A stretch of 64,000 nt of DNA from Parabacteroides massiliensis (GTDB lineage Bacteria > Bacteroidota > Bacteroidia > Bacteroidales > Tannerellaceae). The stretch spans positions 62,001 through 126,000 of the forward strand of contig NZ_LT700189.1 of assembly GCF_900155425.1 (NCBI RefSeq), read 5' to 3'. The position numbers and the translations under genes were made by a program. Positions within the stretch are counted from its first letter, which is position 1; every line of letters starts with the position of its first letter. A model generated the notes under the pieces. The model searched no databases. It saw nothing but the letters and a program-made list of their open reading frames with translations, and was not told the origin of the DNA. Below are positions 17,088 to 25,425 of the stretch, in pieces.

Positions 17088-17095
17088 CAAATATA
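17088..17095 (-). promoter_or_regulatory. Predicted recQ promoter (-7 box)
   Basis: TATATTTG on the minus strand, 37 nt before the recQ ATG. Confidence 0.5.
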
Positions 17096-17127
17096 GCGAA
17101 TAATTGCAGAGATACGAGATTTTTACG

Positions 17128-17135
17128 TACCTTTG
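17128..17135 (+). promoter_or_regulatory. Predicted promoter of the DEAD-box gene (-7 box)
   Basis: TACCTTTG, 45 nt before the ATG at 17181. A perfect six-pair hairpin with a three-base loop (GAGCCG-CGA-CGGCTC, 17155-17169) lies in the predicted 5' untranslated region, 11 nt before the start codon. Confidence 0.55.
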
Positions 17136-17180
17136 TCACCATTATTTATTTAACGAGCCGCGACGGCTCATACCTATTAT

Positions 17181-18440
17181 ATGACATTTGAACAATTAGA
17201 ATTGATCGAGCCGATACAGATGGCTCTCAAAGAAAGAAAGTACACAACTCCCACTCCCATACAAGCCGAAGCCATTCCCATAGTGTTGGACGGATTAGAT
17301 TTGTTAGGTTGCGCACAGACAGGAACCGGTAAGACGGCGGCATTCTCCATCCCTATCCTCCAAAGGATCGAAAAGCAGATCTTAAGCGAAGATAGGCCGG
17401 GGATCAAAGCCTTGATCCTGGCTCCGACACGCGAATTGGCGATCCAGATCGGCGAAAGCTTTGCCGCTTACGGATGTTATACGCATGTGGCCCATACCGT
17501 TATTTTCGGAGGTGTGGGACAGAAACCGCAGACGGATGCATTAAACCGCGGCGTGGATGTATTGATTGCAACCCCCGGCCGTTTGTTAGATCTGATCAAT
17601 CAGGGTTTTGTCCGTCTGAATACATTGGAATATTTTGTCCTGGACGAAGCGGACCGGATGCTGGATATGGGATTTATCCACGATATCAAACGCATCCTGC
17701 CTTTACTGCCTAAGAAGCGCCAGTCTCTGTTCTTCTCTGCGACGATGCCGCCTGAGATCGAGCGCCTGGCCGGGACGATCCTCCACGAACCGAAAAAAGT
17801 CGAGGTGACTCCTGCTTCTTCCACTGTCGATACGATCGACCAGTCGGTCTATTTTGTTGAGAAAGTCGAAAAGATCGACCTGTTGAAGAAACTGCTGGAA
17901 GACCGTTCGCTGGAATCCGTCTTGGTTTTTACCCGTACGAAGCACGGAGCCGACAAGGTCGCCCGTGTCTTGAACAAATCCGGGATCGGAGCAGAAGCCA
18001 TTCATGGAAACAAAGGGCAGAGTGCCCGTCAGCGTGCCTTATCCAGTTTTAAGGATCATACGCTCCGTGTCTTGATCGCGACCGATATCGCTGCCCGCGG
18101 CATCGATGTCGACCATCTTTCGCATGTCATCAACTATGATTTGCCGAATGTGCCGGAAACCTATGTGCACCGTATCGGCCGTACCGGTCGTGCCGGCCAT
18201 AGCGGGATCGCTTTCTCTTTTTGCGATGTGGAGGAGGTTCCCTACCTGAAAGATATCCAGAAGCTGATCGGCAAGGAAGTGCCGGTTGCCGGAGGTCATA
18301 TGTTCGAAAGTGCCGAAGTAAAGGAAGCGGTTGCCGAAATGAAAAAAGCGATAAAAGAAAAGTCCAAGCGCCGGAACATGTTCGGGAGCAAACGGGATGG
18401 CAACTTTTGGCGGAATAAGAAGAGAACAGCTGCAAAATAA
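17181..18440 (+). CDS. rhlE: DEAD-box RNA helicase, RhlE type
   Basis: A 419-residue ATP-dependent RNA helicase. All core motifs are seen: Q motif ([11 protein letters not shown]), Walker A ([10 protein letters not shown], residues 45-54), PTRELAIQI, the VLDEAD box, SAT, and [11 protein letters not shown] short basic tail ([26 protein letters not shown]) is typical of RhlE proteins acting on ribosome assembly and mRNA decay. Divergent from recQ. The short hairpin just upstream of the start codon may modulate translation, as cold-responsive helicase mRNAs often carry structured leaders (inference). Confidence 0.9.
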   Translation: MTFEQLELIEPIQMALKERKYTTPTPIQAEAIPIVLDGLDLLGCAQTGTGKTAAFSIPILQRIEKQILSEDRPGIKALILAPTRELAIQIGESFAAYGCYTHVAHTVIFGGVGQKPQTDALNRGVDVLIATPGRLLDLINQGFVRLNTLEYFVLDEADRMLDMGFIHDIKRILPLLPKKRQSLFFSATMPPEIERLAGTILHEPKKVEVTPASSTVDTIDQSVYFVEKVEKIDLLKKLLEDRSLESVLVFTRTKHGADKVARVLNKSGIGAEAIHGNKGQSARQRALSSFKDHTLRVLIATDIAARGIDVDHLSHVINYDLPNVPETYVHRIGRTGRAGHSGIAFSFCDVEEVPYLKDIQKLIGKEVPVAGGHMFESAEVKEAVAEMKKAIKEKSKRRNMFGSKRDGNFWRNKKRTAAK

Positions 18441-18452
18441 TAGACGATATCC

Positions 18453-18483
18453 TTTGATATATGCATGGAATATTATAAATTTG
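18453..18483 (+). promoter_or_regulatory. Promoter of the GH109 gene
   Basis: TTTG at 18453-18456 and TAAATTTG at 18476-18483, spacer 19 nt; a full -33/-7 match. Confidence 0.7.
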
Positions 18484-18513
18484 CCCACTTAACATAAAAT
18501 TCTAAATTGGAAA

Positions 18514-19926
18514 ATGGAAAACACTCGTCGTTCATTCCTGAAAAAAATGACCGCTGCCGGAATCGGAACAGCAGGTCTTGCATTAAGTAGTAACGCCGCT
18601 GCTGCTACAGTTACAACAGAAACAGGTGCAGAAAAGAAAAAGAAACCTGCTGGCAAAGACGATGGCAAATTGCGCTTCGGCTTTATCGGCACAGGTTCCC
18701 GTTGTCATGAACATATCAACAACGTCTTGTCTATCCCCGGAAACAAGATCGTGGCTATCTGCGATATCCAGGCCGGTCCGATCCAGCGTACGTTGGATCA
18801 TATCGCCAAATTCAACGTTCCGGCTCCGAAAGTATACACAGGCAGCGAGCGTGAATTTGAAAAGATGTTGAACAACGAAGAATTCGATTGTGTCATCATC
18901 GCCAGCCCGTGGGAATGGCACGTGCCGATGTCGGTTGCAGCCATGAAAGCAGGTGTGCCCTATGTCGGCGTGGAAGTATCTGCCGCCAATACCCTCGAAG
19001 AATGTTGGGATCTGGTCAACGTATCGGAAGCTACGGGAAGCCATCTGAACATCATGGAAAACGTTTGCTACCGTCGTGACTGTATGGCTGCGTTGAACAT
19101 GGTTCGCAAAGGCCTGTTCGGTGAACTGATTCATGCAAGATGCGGATACGAACATGACTTGCGTGATGTGAAATTCAATGACGGACAACATTATACTTAC
19201 CAGAAAGGCGGCGAATTGCGCATGGGTAAGGATGCATATGCCGAAGCCCAGTGGCGTACGAACCATTCTGTTCACCGTAATGGCGATGTCTATCCGACAC
19301 ATGGAATCGGACCGGTGGCAAACTGCCTTGATATCAACCGCGGTAACCGTTTCCTCTCTTTGTCCGCTATGGCAACCCAGTCTCGCGGCTTGCATAAGTT
19401 CATTGTAGACAAAGGCGGTGAAAACCATCCGTATGCCAAGATCAATTTCAACTTGGGCGATATCGTGACTTCGATGATCAAATGTGCGAACGGACAGACG
19501 GTTATCGTGACTCACGACACCAACTCTCCCCGTCCTTACTCTTTGGGCTTCCGCATTCAGGGAACCGAAGGCTTGTGGATGAACGACGGTGATCACATCT
19601 ACGTAGAGAACCAGTCCAAACCTCACCGTTGGGATGATTCAGAAGAATGGCTCAAGAAGTTCGACCATACATTGTGGTCCAAACACGAAGCCGAAGCATC
19701 TCAGGCCGGACACGGCGGTATGGACTACGTGATGATGTTCGACTTGATCAACGCAATCCATAACAAGAAACCGGCTCCTATGGACTGCTACGATGCTGCT
19801 GCATGGAGTGCTATTTCCGCTTTGTCTGAGATGTCTGTCGCCCGTGGCGGCGCATTGGTCGACTTCCCTGACTTTACTCGCGGACAGTGGATCCACCGTC
19901 AGCCGGCATTTGCTTTGTCTGAATAA
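18514..19926 (+). CDS. GH109 family glycosidase (alpha-N-acetylgalactosaminidase type), Tat-exported
   Basis: A 470-residue protein of the Gfo/Idh/MocA fold. It opens with a twin-arginine signal (TRRSFLKK, hydrophobic segment to about residue 30), then a NAD(H)-binding Rossmann motif FIGTGSRCHEHI, ICDI, and a long domain with ENVCYRRDCMAALNMVRKG and THGIGPVANCLDINRG. These blocks match the GH109 family, which uses an NAD redox step to cleave alpha-GalNAc, as in mucin and blood group A structures. The Tat signal fits export of a folded, cofactor-loaded enzyme. It has its own promoter and a strong terminator. Specificity for GalNAc is a family inference; other GH109 specificities exist. Confidence 0.85.
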   Translation: MENTRRSFLKKMTAAGIGTAGLALSSNAAAATVTTETGAEKKKKPAGKDDGKLRFGFIGTGSRCHEHINNVLSIPGNKIVAICDIQAGPIQRTLDHIAKFNVPAPKVYTGSEREFEKMLNNEEFDCVIIASPWEWHVPMSVAAMKAGVPYVGVEVSAANTLEECWDLVNVSEATGSHLNIMENVCYRRDCMAALNMVRKGLFGELIHARCGYEHDLRDVKFNDGQHYTYQKGGELRMGKDAYAEAQWRTNHSVHRNGDVYPTHGIGPVANCLDINRGNRFLSLSAMATQSRGLHKFIVDKGGENHPYAKINFNLGDIVTSMIKCANGQTVIVTHDTNSPRPYSLGFRIQGTEGLWMNDGDHIYVENQSKPHRWDDSEEWLKKFDHTLWSKHEAEASQAGHGGMDYVMMFDLINAIHNKKPAPMDCYDAAAWSAISALSEMSVARGGALVDFPDFTRGQWIHRQPAFALSE

Positions 19927-19944
19927 GAAAAACTGAAATATCCG

Positions 19945-19983
19945 AAAAAAAGGGGGAGGCTGTTTTGCCTTCCCCTTTTTTTA
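19945..19983 (+). terminator. Terminator after the GH109 gene
   Basis: AAGGGGGAGGC pairs with GCCTTCCCCTT (one G-U type position) around a TGTTTT loop, followed by eight T. Confidence 0.9.
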
Positions 19984-20082
19984 TGGAACCGGGTGGCTAT
20001 GTGAAGATTTCGGATTGATCCAATATTTCAAAGAACGTTTGTGAATCGATTACCCTGCAAATATATGGCTATATGAAAAAGC

Positions 20083-20531
20083 AGAGTCGATTAGAGTCGA
20101 TTAGCGTCGATTAGAGTCGAATAGAGTCGATTAATTTTACATTTGTGGATTTTTTTCTCCTGATTGCGGATTGTTTTCGGATATAGAGCCCGTTGCTCCG
20201 TGGTGCGAAACATAGGTGTTTTGAATCCAAAACACCTATGTTTCCATTTCAAAACACCTATGTTTTGAAGGGAAGGCTGGTGTGTCGGTCTTTAGGGATT
20301 AGTCAAAAAAAAATTTGAAAAAATCCTATTTATATATCTTTATAAAAGAAATCTTCTGTTATATATTAAGATAGATCGCCAAAGTGAGTATGCATGTGAT
20401 CGCCACACTATGCCATAAACTCCTGTCTGATAAGGCCCTGAGACCGGTCACGAATGCGCCAAACCGAGTAGTCATAAAAAATGTGCATTTTAATCGACTC
20501 TATTCGACGCTAATCGACTCTAATCGACTCT
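20083..20531. repeat. Intergenic element bounded by inverted decamer arrays
   Basis: Left end: five tandem copies of GAGTCGATTA or one-base variants (20083-20133). Right end: four copies in inverted orientation (20491-20531) in the same variant order. Between them are palindromes built on AAAACACCTATGTTTT (20208-20243 and 20246-20270), an AT-rich tract and a GC-richer segment carrying a 38-codon ORF. No transposase and no clear target duplication were seen. The 637-nt gap between the GH109 gene and nadE holds little else. Confidence 0.75.
20359..20475 (-). CDS. Possible 38-residue membrane peptide
   Basis: ATG at 20475, TAA at 20361-20359. The peptide has a polar, basic N-terminal half (MTTRFGAFVTGLRALSDRS) and a hydrophobic C-terminal half (WHSVAITCILTLAIYLNI) long enough for one membrane span. 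The coding stretch is richer in GC than the surrounding AT-rich DNA and lies inside the decamer-bounded element. No ribosome site or promoter box is obvious. It could be a real small membrane protein, a decayed fragment, or chance. Confidence 0.35.
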   Translation of the reverse strand: MTTRFGAFVTGLRALSDRSLWHSVAITCILTLAIYLNI

Positions 20532-20563
20532 GGTTTTTTCTCGGTTCGTATCTTTGCAGGCAA

Positions 20564-22495
20564 TCAGACAGGGATATTCTCTATCTCTTCCAGCCAAAGC
20601 TGCGACATCGCATCGCTCGGCATGCGCCAGTCTCCACGTGGCGAGAGGCTGACGGAGCCGACTTTGGGACCGTCCGGCAGGCAACTGCGCTTGAATTGTT
20701 GTTGGAAGAAGCGGCGGAAGAAGGTGTAGAGCCATTTCTTGATCGTAGCCTTGTCGTAGATGCCGGCAAACGCATTCTGTGCCAGGAAAAATATCTTGGA
20801 CGGATGGGAGCCGAAACGCAGGAAATGGTAGAGGAAAAAGTCGTGCAGTTCGTACGGGCCGACCAGGTCCTCTGTCTTTTGTTTGATGTTGCCGTTTTCG
20901 TCTGCCGGGATCAGTTCGGGGCTGATCGGCGTGTCGACGATATCCAGCAAGGTGAGGCGGGAAGCGTTGTCCACCTTGTTGTTGGCAACCCATTCGACCA
21001 GATATTTGACCAATGTTTTGGGAATGCTTCCGTTCACGCCGTACATCGACATGTGGTCGCCGTTGTAGGTCGCCCAGCCGAGTGCCAGTTCGGAGAGGTC
21101 GCCGGTGCCGATGACGAGACCGTTCTTCCGGTTGGCGATATCCATCAGCAGTTGGGTACGTTCGCGTGCCTGGCTGTTTTCGTAGGTCACGTCGTGGACG
21201 GACGGATCGTGGCCGATGTCGTGGAAATGCTGCAGGCAGGCTTCCTTGATCGAGATTTCTTTCAGGGTGACACCGAGAGAGCGGATGAGGTCGCAGGCAT
21301 TGGTGTAGGTGCGGTCGGTCGTGCCGAAACCGGGCATCGTGAGGCCGATGATCTGTTCGCGAGGCATCTTCAGGGCATCGAAGGTCATGACGGTCACGAG
21401 CAAAGCCAGTGTGGAGTCCAGGCCGCCCGAAATACCGACGACAGCCGTTTGGGCGTGTGTATGGACAAGGCGTTTGGCAAGGCCGGCAACCTGTATGTGG
21501 AATATCTCTTCACAGCGTTCCTTCAAGGCGTCTCCCGAGGGGGTGAACGGGTGCGGATCGACCGGACGTGTCAGGCTGAATCCGTTCGGAGTCCGGAGCT
21601 GGAAGTCTACGGCCTGTGCCTTTTCCTTCAGCAGGCCCGACGCCCCGTACATGAAGCTGGTGTTTACCTGCCGGTCGTTTTGCAATGTTTCGATATCGAT
21701 CTCGCTGATGACGAGCTGTTCTTCCATCGTGAAGCGGGGAGATTCGGCAAGCAGGTTCCCGTTTTCGGCAATGATCCCGTTACCGGCAAAGACCAGGTCG
21801 GTACTCGATTCGCCGAAGCCGGAGGAAGCATAGACGTAGCCGGCCATGCAGCGGGCGGACTGCTGGCAGATCAGCGAACGCAGGTAGGCGTGTTTGCCGA
21901 TCAGCTCGTTGCTGGCAGACAGGTTGAAGATGATGTTGGCTCCTTCCATTGCCAATAGCGAACTGGGAGGGACGGGAACCCAAAGGTCTTCGCATATCTC
22001 GATGCCGACCGAGAGCCGTCCCGAACGGAACAGCAGACGGCTGCCGAGCGGATATTCTTCTTTTCCGATGGAAATCGTCGATTCTCGAAGTTCCGTAGCG
22101 GAAGTGAACCAGCGTTGTTCCTGGAATTCTTTATAGTTAGGCAAGTAAGTTTTAGGGACGACACCCCGTATGACTCCTTTCTGGAAAACAACGGCGGCAT
22201 TGATCAGCCGGTTTTCCGTCCGGAGCGGAACGCCGACGATGGTCAGGATATCCAGGTCTGCCGTGTTGTTGATCAACTGGATCAACGCTGCTTCTGCGCC
22301 ATTGACCAGCGTCTGCTGGGCAAACAGGTCGAGGCAGGTGTAGGCAGTGACGGACAGTTCGGGGAAAGCGATTATCTGTACGCCTTTTTCCGATGCCTCT
22401 CGCATCAGATCTTCTATTTTGTCTATATTATAAAAACAATCCGCAACCTGTACATGCGGCACGGCGGCGGCAACTTTTACAAATCCGTAGTTCAT
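20564..22495 (-). CDS. nadE: Glutamine-hydrolysing NAD+ synthetase
   Basis: A 643-residue two-domain enzyme. The N-terminal nitrilase-like glutaminase carries E46 (FPELSVTAYTC), the lysine in PKTYLPNYKEF and the cysteine in VGIEICEDLWVP. The C-terminal synthetase has the PP-loop GISGGLDSTLALL and the GTGDLSELALGWATYNGDHMS motif. It amidates nicotinate adenine dinucleotide to NAD+ using ammonia channelled from glutamine. Its ATG lies 7 nt after the parE stop, so it may be cotranscribed with the toxin-antitoxin genes upstream. Confidence 0.95.
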   Translation of the reverse strand: MNYGFVKVAAAVPHVQVADCFYNIDKIEDLMREASEKGVQIIAFPELSVTAYTCLDLFAQQTLVNGAEAALIQLINNTADLDILTIVGVPLRTENRLINAAVVFQKGVIRGVVPKTYLPNYKEFQEQRWFTSATELRESTISIGKEEYPLGSRLLFRSGRLSVGIEICEDLWVPVPPSSLLAMEGANIIFNLSASNELIGKHAYLRSLICQQSARCMAGYVYASSGFGESSTDLVFAGNGIIAENGNLLAESPRFTMEEQLVISEIDIETLQNDRQVNTSFMYGASGLLKEKAQAVDFQLRTPNGFSLTRPVDPHPFTPSGDALKERCEEIFHIQVAGLAKRLVHTHAQTAVVGISGGLDSTLALLVTVMTFDALKMPREQIIGLTMPGFGTTDRTYTNACDLIRSLGVTLKEISIKEACLQHFHDIGHDPSVHDVTYENSQARERTQLLMDIANRKNGLVIGTGDLSELALGWATYNGDHMSMYGVNGSIPKTLVKYLVEWVANNKVDNASRLTLLDIVDTPISPELIPADENGNIKQKTEDLVGPYELHDFFLYHFLRFGSHPSKIFFLAQNAFAGIYDKATIKKWLYTFFRRFFQQQFKRSCLPDGPKVGSVSLSPRGDWRMPSDAMSQLWLEEIENIPV

Positions 22496-22501
22496 ATTCG
22501 T

Positions 22502-22831
22502 TTATATTTGTCTTATTGATTGTTTGAGTTTGTCCGGATCCTGACGGCAATCCCATAATAAAACGACTTGTATAAGATAATCATTTTCTATGGTATAAAT
22601 AATTTTGTAATATCCTTCAATCAAAGAACGATATTGTTTCGTCCTATTGTCAAAAGCTGGTTCCACAGCTCCGATAAAAGGATTGTTTTTGATACGTAAA
22701 TTATCTTTTTCGAGCTTGTTTACAAATTTTCGAGCGATAGTTCTCCCAAATTGTGTCAGGCAATAGGTGATGGCTAAATCAGCTTGTTTTTGTGCACGAG
22801 GTGCCCAGATTATTTCAATTTCTTTTTCCAT
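22502..22831 (-). CDS. RelE/ParE-family toxin
   Basis: A 109-residue protein with the RelE/ParE fold pattern: IIWAPRAQKQADLAITYCLTQFG at the start, NNPFIGAVEP and YRSLIEGYYKIIYTIENDYLIQVVLLWDCRQDP at the end. The closing region fits ParE-type toxins (gyrase poisons) better than RelE, but the distinction is uncertain. Overlaps the antitoxin gene by 22 nt, usual for such pairs. nadE begins just 7 nt downstream. Confidence 0.82.
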   Translation of the reverse strand: MEKEIEIIWAPRAQKQADLAITYCLTQFGRTIARKFVNKLEKDNLRIKNNPFIGAVEPAFDNRTKQYRSLIEGYYKIIYTIENDYLIQVVLLWDCRQDPDKLKQSIRQI

Positions 22832-23019
22832 TCTTCAAAGAATTGATGCATTTCTGTTTCTTTGATGCCTTTGCCTTCGCTTAGTTCTTTTTCAGCAATA
22901 TCGATTTCTGCATTTGCTTCGTCTATATTGAAAGCGAGTGGGGATAGCAGATCATCTATCTTTTCCAGATAATCGTGGATAATGTTCTGTTTCCATTGTT
23001 GTAATTCCATTGCCGTCAT
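22810..23019 (-). CDS. Antitoxin partner of the ParE-type toxin
   Basis: A 69-residue acidic, helical protein (EKIDDLLSPLAFNIDEANAEIDIAEKELSEG in parts) with no recognised DNA-binding motif, located directly before the toxin gene and overlapping it. Size, order and overlap match chromosomal toxin-antitoxin pairs of Bacteroidetes. The role is inferred from context. Confidence 0.7.
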   Translation of the reverse strand: MTAMELQQWKQNIIHDYLEKIDDLLSPLAFNIDEANAEIDIAEKELSEGKGIKETEMHQFFEEWKKKLK

Positions 23020-23051
23020 GACGTAGACTCCTTTCTTGTTAAATTATGCTC

Positions 23052-23059
23052 CAAAGGTA
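23052..23059 (-). promoter_or_regulatory. Predicted promoter of the toxin-antitoxin / nadE unit
   Basis: TACCTTTG on the minus strand, 32 nt upstream of the antitoxin ATG. Confidence 0.5.
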
Positions 23060-23076
23060 TGCAATTCCTTTGTAAT

Positions 23077-23118
23077 AAAAAAAGAAGGGAAGCCATACTT
23101 CACAGCATGCTTCCCTTG
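23077..23118 (-). terminator. glnN terminator
   Basis: On the minus strand AAGGGAAGC pairs with GCTTCCCTT, with additional pairing inside, followed by CTTTTTTTATTA. It directly follows the glnN stop. Confidence 0.85.
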
Positions 23119-23143
23119 CAAACACAAAACAATCAACAAAAAA

Positions 23144-25330
23144 CTATCTGATGAATAATAATTCCCTGTACTTCGGCAATGTCCAGATCTGGTCGTCGAC
23201 AACCAACTCTAATTTGTCGATGTGGTAGCGGATGGCTTCCAGCATCGGGACGATCTTGTCGTGGTAAGCGATTGCCTTTTCGCGTTCGCTCTCGATCTTG
23301 TTGGCAACTTTGCGAGCTTCCACCATTTCGTCTACCTTCTCTTTGATGAAGTTGGTCCGGTTGGCGATGTCTTCGATGATCTCCAGGTTGCGGGATGAAA
23401 GGACGGACGCCTTGTCGGCAGGGAAAAGGTCTTTCATCTTGTAGACGTTGTCGATCAGAGAAGTCTGGTATTTGGTGGCGGTCGGGATGATGTGGTTCAT
23501 CGCCAGGTCGCCGAGTACGCGGGCTTCGATCTGTATCTTCTTCGTGTAGGTTTCCCATTTGACTTCGTTACGAGCTTCCAGTTCCTTGCGTGTCATGACA
23601 CCGGTCGATTCGAACATCCGTACACTGCTTTCTTTCAGGTAGTTGTCGAAGATTACCGGTACGCTTGTCTCGCAGTCCAGTCCGCGACGGGCAGCTTCGG
23701 CTTTCCATTCGTCGCTGTAGCCGTTGCCGTCGAAATGGATTGCCTTGCATTCCTTGATGTCTTTGCGGAGCACTTCGAGTATGGCAGCGAATGTCTCCTT
23801 GCCATCGGCGATTTTTGCATCTACTTCGGCTTTGAAGGTCTTCAACTGTTCGGCTACGGCAGCGTTCAGGGCAAGCATGGCGGAAGCACAGTTGGCTTCG
23901 GAGCCTACGGCACGGAATTCGAAACGGTTGCCGGTGAAGGCGAAAGGCGAGGTACGGTTACGGTCCGTATTGTCGATCAGCAGTTCGGGGATGCGGGCGA
24001 TGTCGAGCTTCATGCCCTGTTTGCCTGCCAACATCAGGTCTTCCGGTTCGCTTTTTTCGAGATGCTCCAGGACTTTCGACAACTGCGTGCCGAGGAAGCT
24101 GGAGATGATTGCTGGAGGTGCCTCGTTGGCTCCTAAACGATGGGCATTGGTGGCACTCGAAATGCTGGCTTTCAGCAATCCGTTGTGGTGGTAGACAGCC
24201 ATCAGCACGTTGACGATGAAGGTGATGAAGCGGAGGTTCTCTTCCGGTGTCTTGCCCGGAGCCATCAGGAGGATGCCCGTGTCGGTTCCGAGCGACCAGT
24301 TGTTATGTTTGCCGGAACCGTTTACGCCCTTGAACGGCTTTTCGTGCAGCAGGACGCGGAAGCCGTGCTTACGGCTGATCTTGCGCATGAGGGCCATTAC
24401 GAGCAGGTTGTGGTCGTTTGCCAAGTTGCATTCTTCGAAAATAGGAGCCAGTTCGAACTGGTTCGGGGCTACTTCGTTGTGGCGCGTTTTCAAAGGAATG
24501 CCTAATTTGAGCGCTTCGATCTCCAGGTCTTTCATGAATTCCAGGACGCGGGTCGGAATGGCGCCGAAGTAGTGGTCTTCCAACTGCTGGTTCTTCGAAC
24601 TTTCGTGTCCCATCAACGTACGGCCTGTCAGCAACAGATCGGGGCGTGCGGCATACAAACCTTCATCGACCAGAAAGTATTCCTGTTCCCAACCCAGGTA
24701 GGCATACACCTTCTTAACATCCGGGTTGAAGTAGTGGCAAACATCTACGGCAGCTTTGTTGACGGCTTCGAGGGCTTTCAGCAGCGGTGCTTTGTAGTCC
24801 AGTGATTCGCCGGTATAAGCAATGAAGACAGTCGGGATGCAGAGCGTATCGCCTACGATAAAAGCAGGAGAGGAGGGGTCCCAGGCAGAATAACCGCGTG
24901 CTTCGAATGTGTTTCGGATACCACCGTTCGGAAAACTGGATGCATCCGGTTCCTGCTGGATCAACAGCTTGCCGGAAAACTCTTCGACCATGCCGCCTTT
25001 GCCGTCGTGTTCGACGAAAGCATCGTGCTTCTCGGCCGTTCCTTCGGTCAACGGGTGGAACCAGTGCGTGTAGTGGGTGGCACCCATTTCGATCGCCCAC
25101 TTCTTCATGCCGGCGGCTACGGCGTCGGCAGTTTCGCGGTCGAGCGGAGTACCGTTGTCGATGCAGTCCGTGATCCGTTCATACGCTTTTTCAGTGAGGT
25201 ATTTGAACATCTTCGCCCGGTTGAATACGTTCTGCCCGAAATAGTCGGATGGACGTTCGGCCGGAGCCGGTACTTCTGCAGCCTGTTTCTTGAAGGCTGT
25301 CTCTACTACTCTGAATCTTAACTTTGACAT
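23144..25330 (-). CDS. glnN: Glutamine synthetase type III
   Basis: A 728-residue GSIII enzyme, the large dodecameric glutamine synthetase common in Bacteroidetes and cyanobacteria; it joins ammonia to glutamate using ATP. Typical blocks include FEARGYSAWDPSSPAFI, FNPDVKKVYAYLGWEQEYFLVD, HNEVAPNQFELAPIFEE, GSGKHNNWSLGTD and NRTSPFAFTGNRFEFRAVGS. Length and motif order fit the family. Last gene of the glnK-amtB-glnN group, 95 nt after amtB, followed by a strong terminator. Expression is expected to respond to nitrogen supply (inference from context). Confidence 0.96.
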   Translation of the reverse strand: MSKLRFRVVETAFKKQAAEVPAPAERPSDYFGQNVFNRAKMFKYLTEKAYERITDCIDNGTPLDRETADAVAAGMKKWAIEMGATHYTHWFHPLTEGTAEKHDAFVEHDGKGGMVEEFSGKLLIQQEPDASSFPNGGIRNTFEARGYSAWDPSSPAFIVGDTLCIPTVFIAYTGESLDYKAPLLKALEAVNKAAVDVCHYFNPDVKKVYAYLGWEQEYFLVDEGLYAARPDLLLTGRTLMGHESSKNQQLEDHYFGAIPTRVLEFMKDLEIEALKLGIPLKTRHNEVAPNQFELAPIFEECNLANDHNLLVMALMRKISRKHGFRVLLHEKPFKGVNGSGKHNNWSLGTDTGILLMAPGKTPEENLRFITFIVNVLMAVYHHNGLLKASISSATNAHRLGANEAPPAIISSFLGTQLSKVLEHLEKSEPEDLMLAGKQGMKLDIARIPELLIDNTDRNRTSPFAFTGNRFEFRAVGSEANCASAMLALNAAVAEQLKTFKAEVDAKIADGKETFAAILEVLRKDIKECKAIHFDGNGYSDEWKAEAARRGLDCETSVPVIFDNYLKESSVRMFESTGVMTRKELEARNEVKWETYTKKIQIEARVLGDLAMNHIIPTATKYQTSLIDNVYKMKDLFPADKASVLSSRNLEIIEDIANRTNFIKEKVDEMVEARKVANKIESEREKAIAYHDKIVPMLEAIRYHIDKLELVVDDQIWTLPKYRELLFIR

Positions 25331-25425
25331 AGATATAATGATTTAATGTGATTACTTCCCGATGATTGGAAATCTTGTTTATTTTATATTGTTGATTGCA
25401 AATCGCTTTTTAGCCGGACTGCCGT

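Noticed and set aside
20083..20133. Decamer array as a CRISPR array
   Set aside because: Units are contiguous ten-base repeats without spacers, and no cas genes are present.
20384..21958. Long plus-strand open frame of 524 codons opposite nadE
   Set aside because: It is the mirror of a clear NAD+ synthetase; composition is His/Asp/Val-rich as antisense frames of GC-containing genes are, and no family is recognisable.
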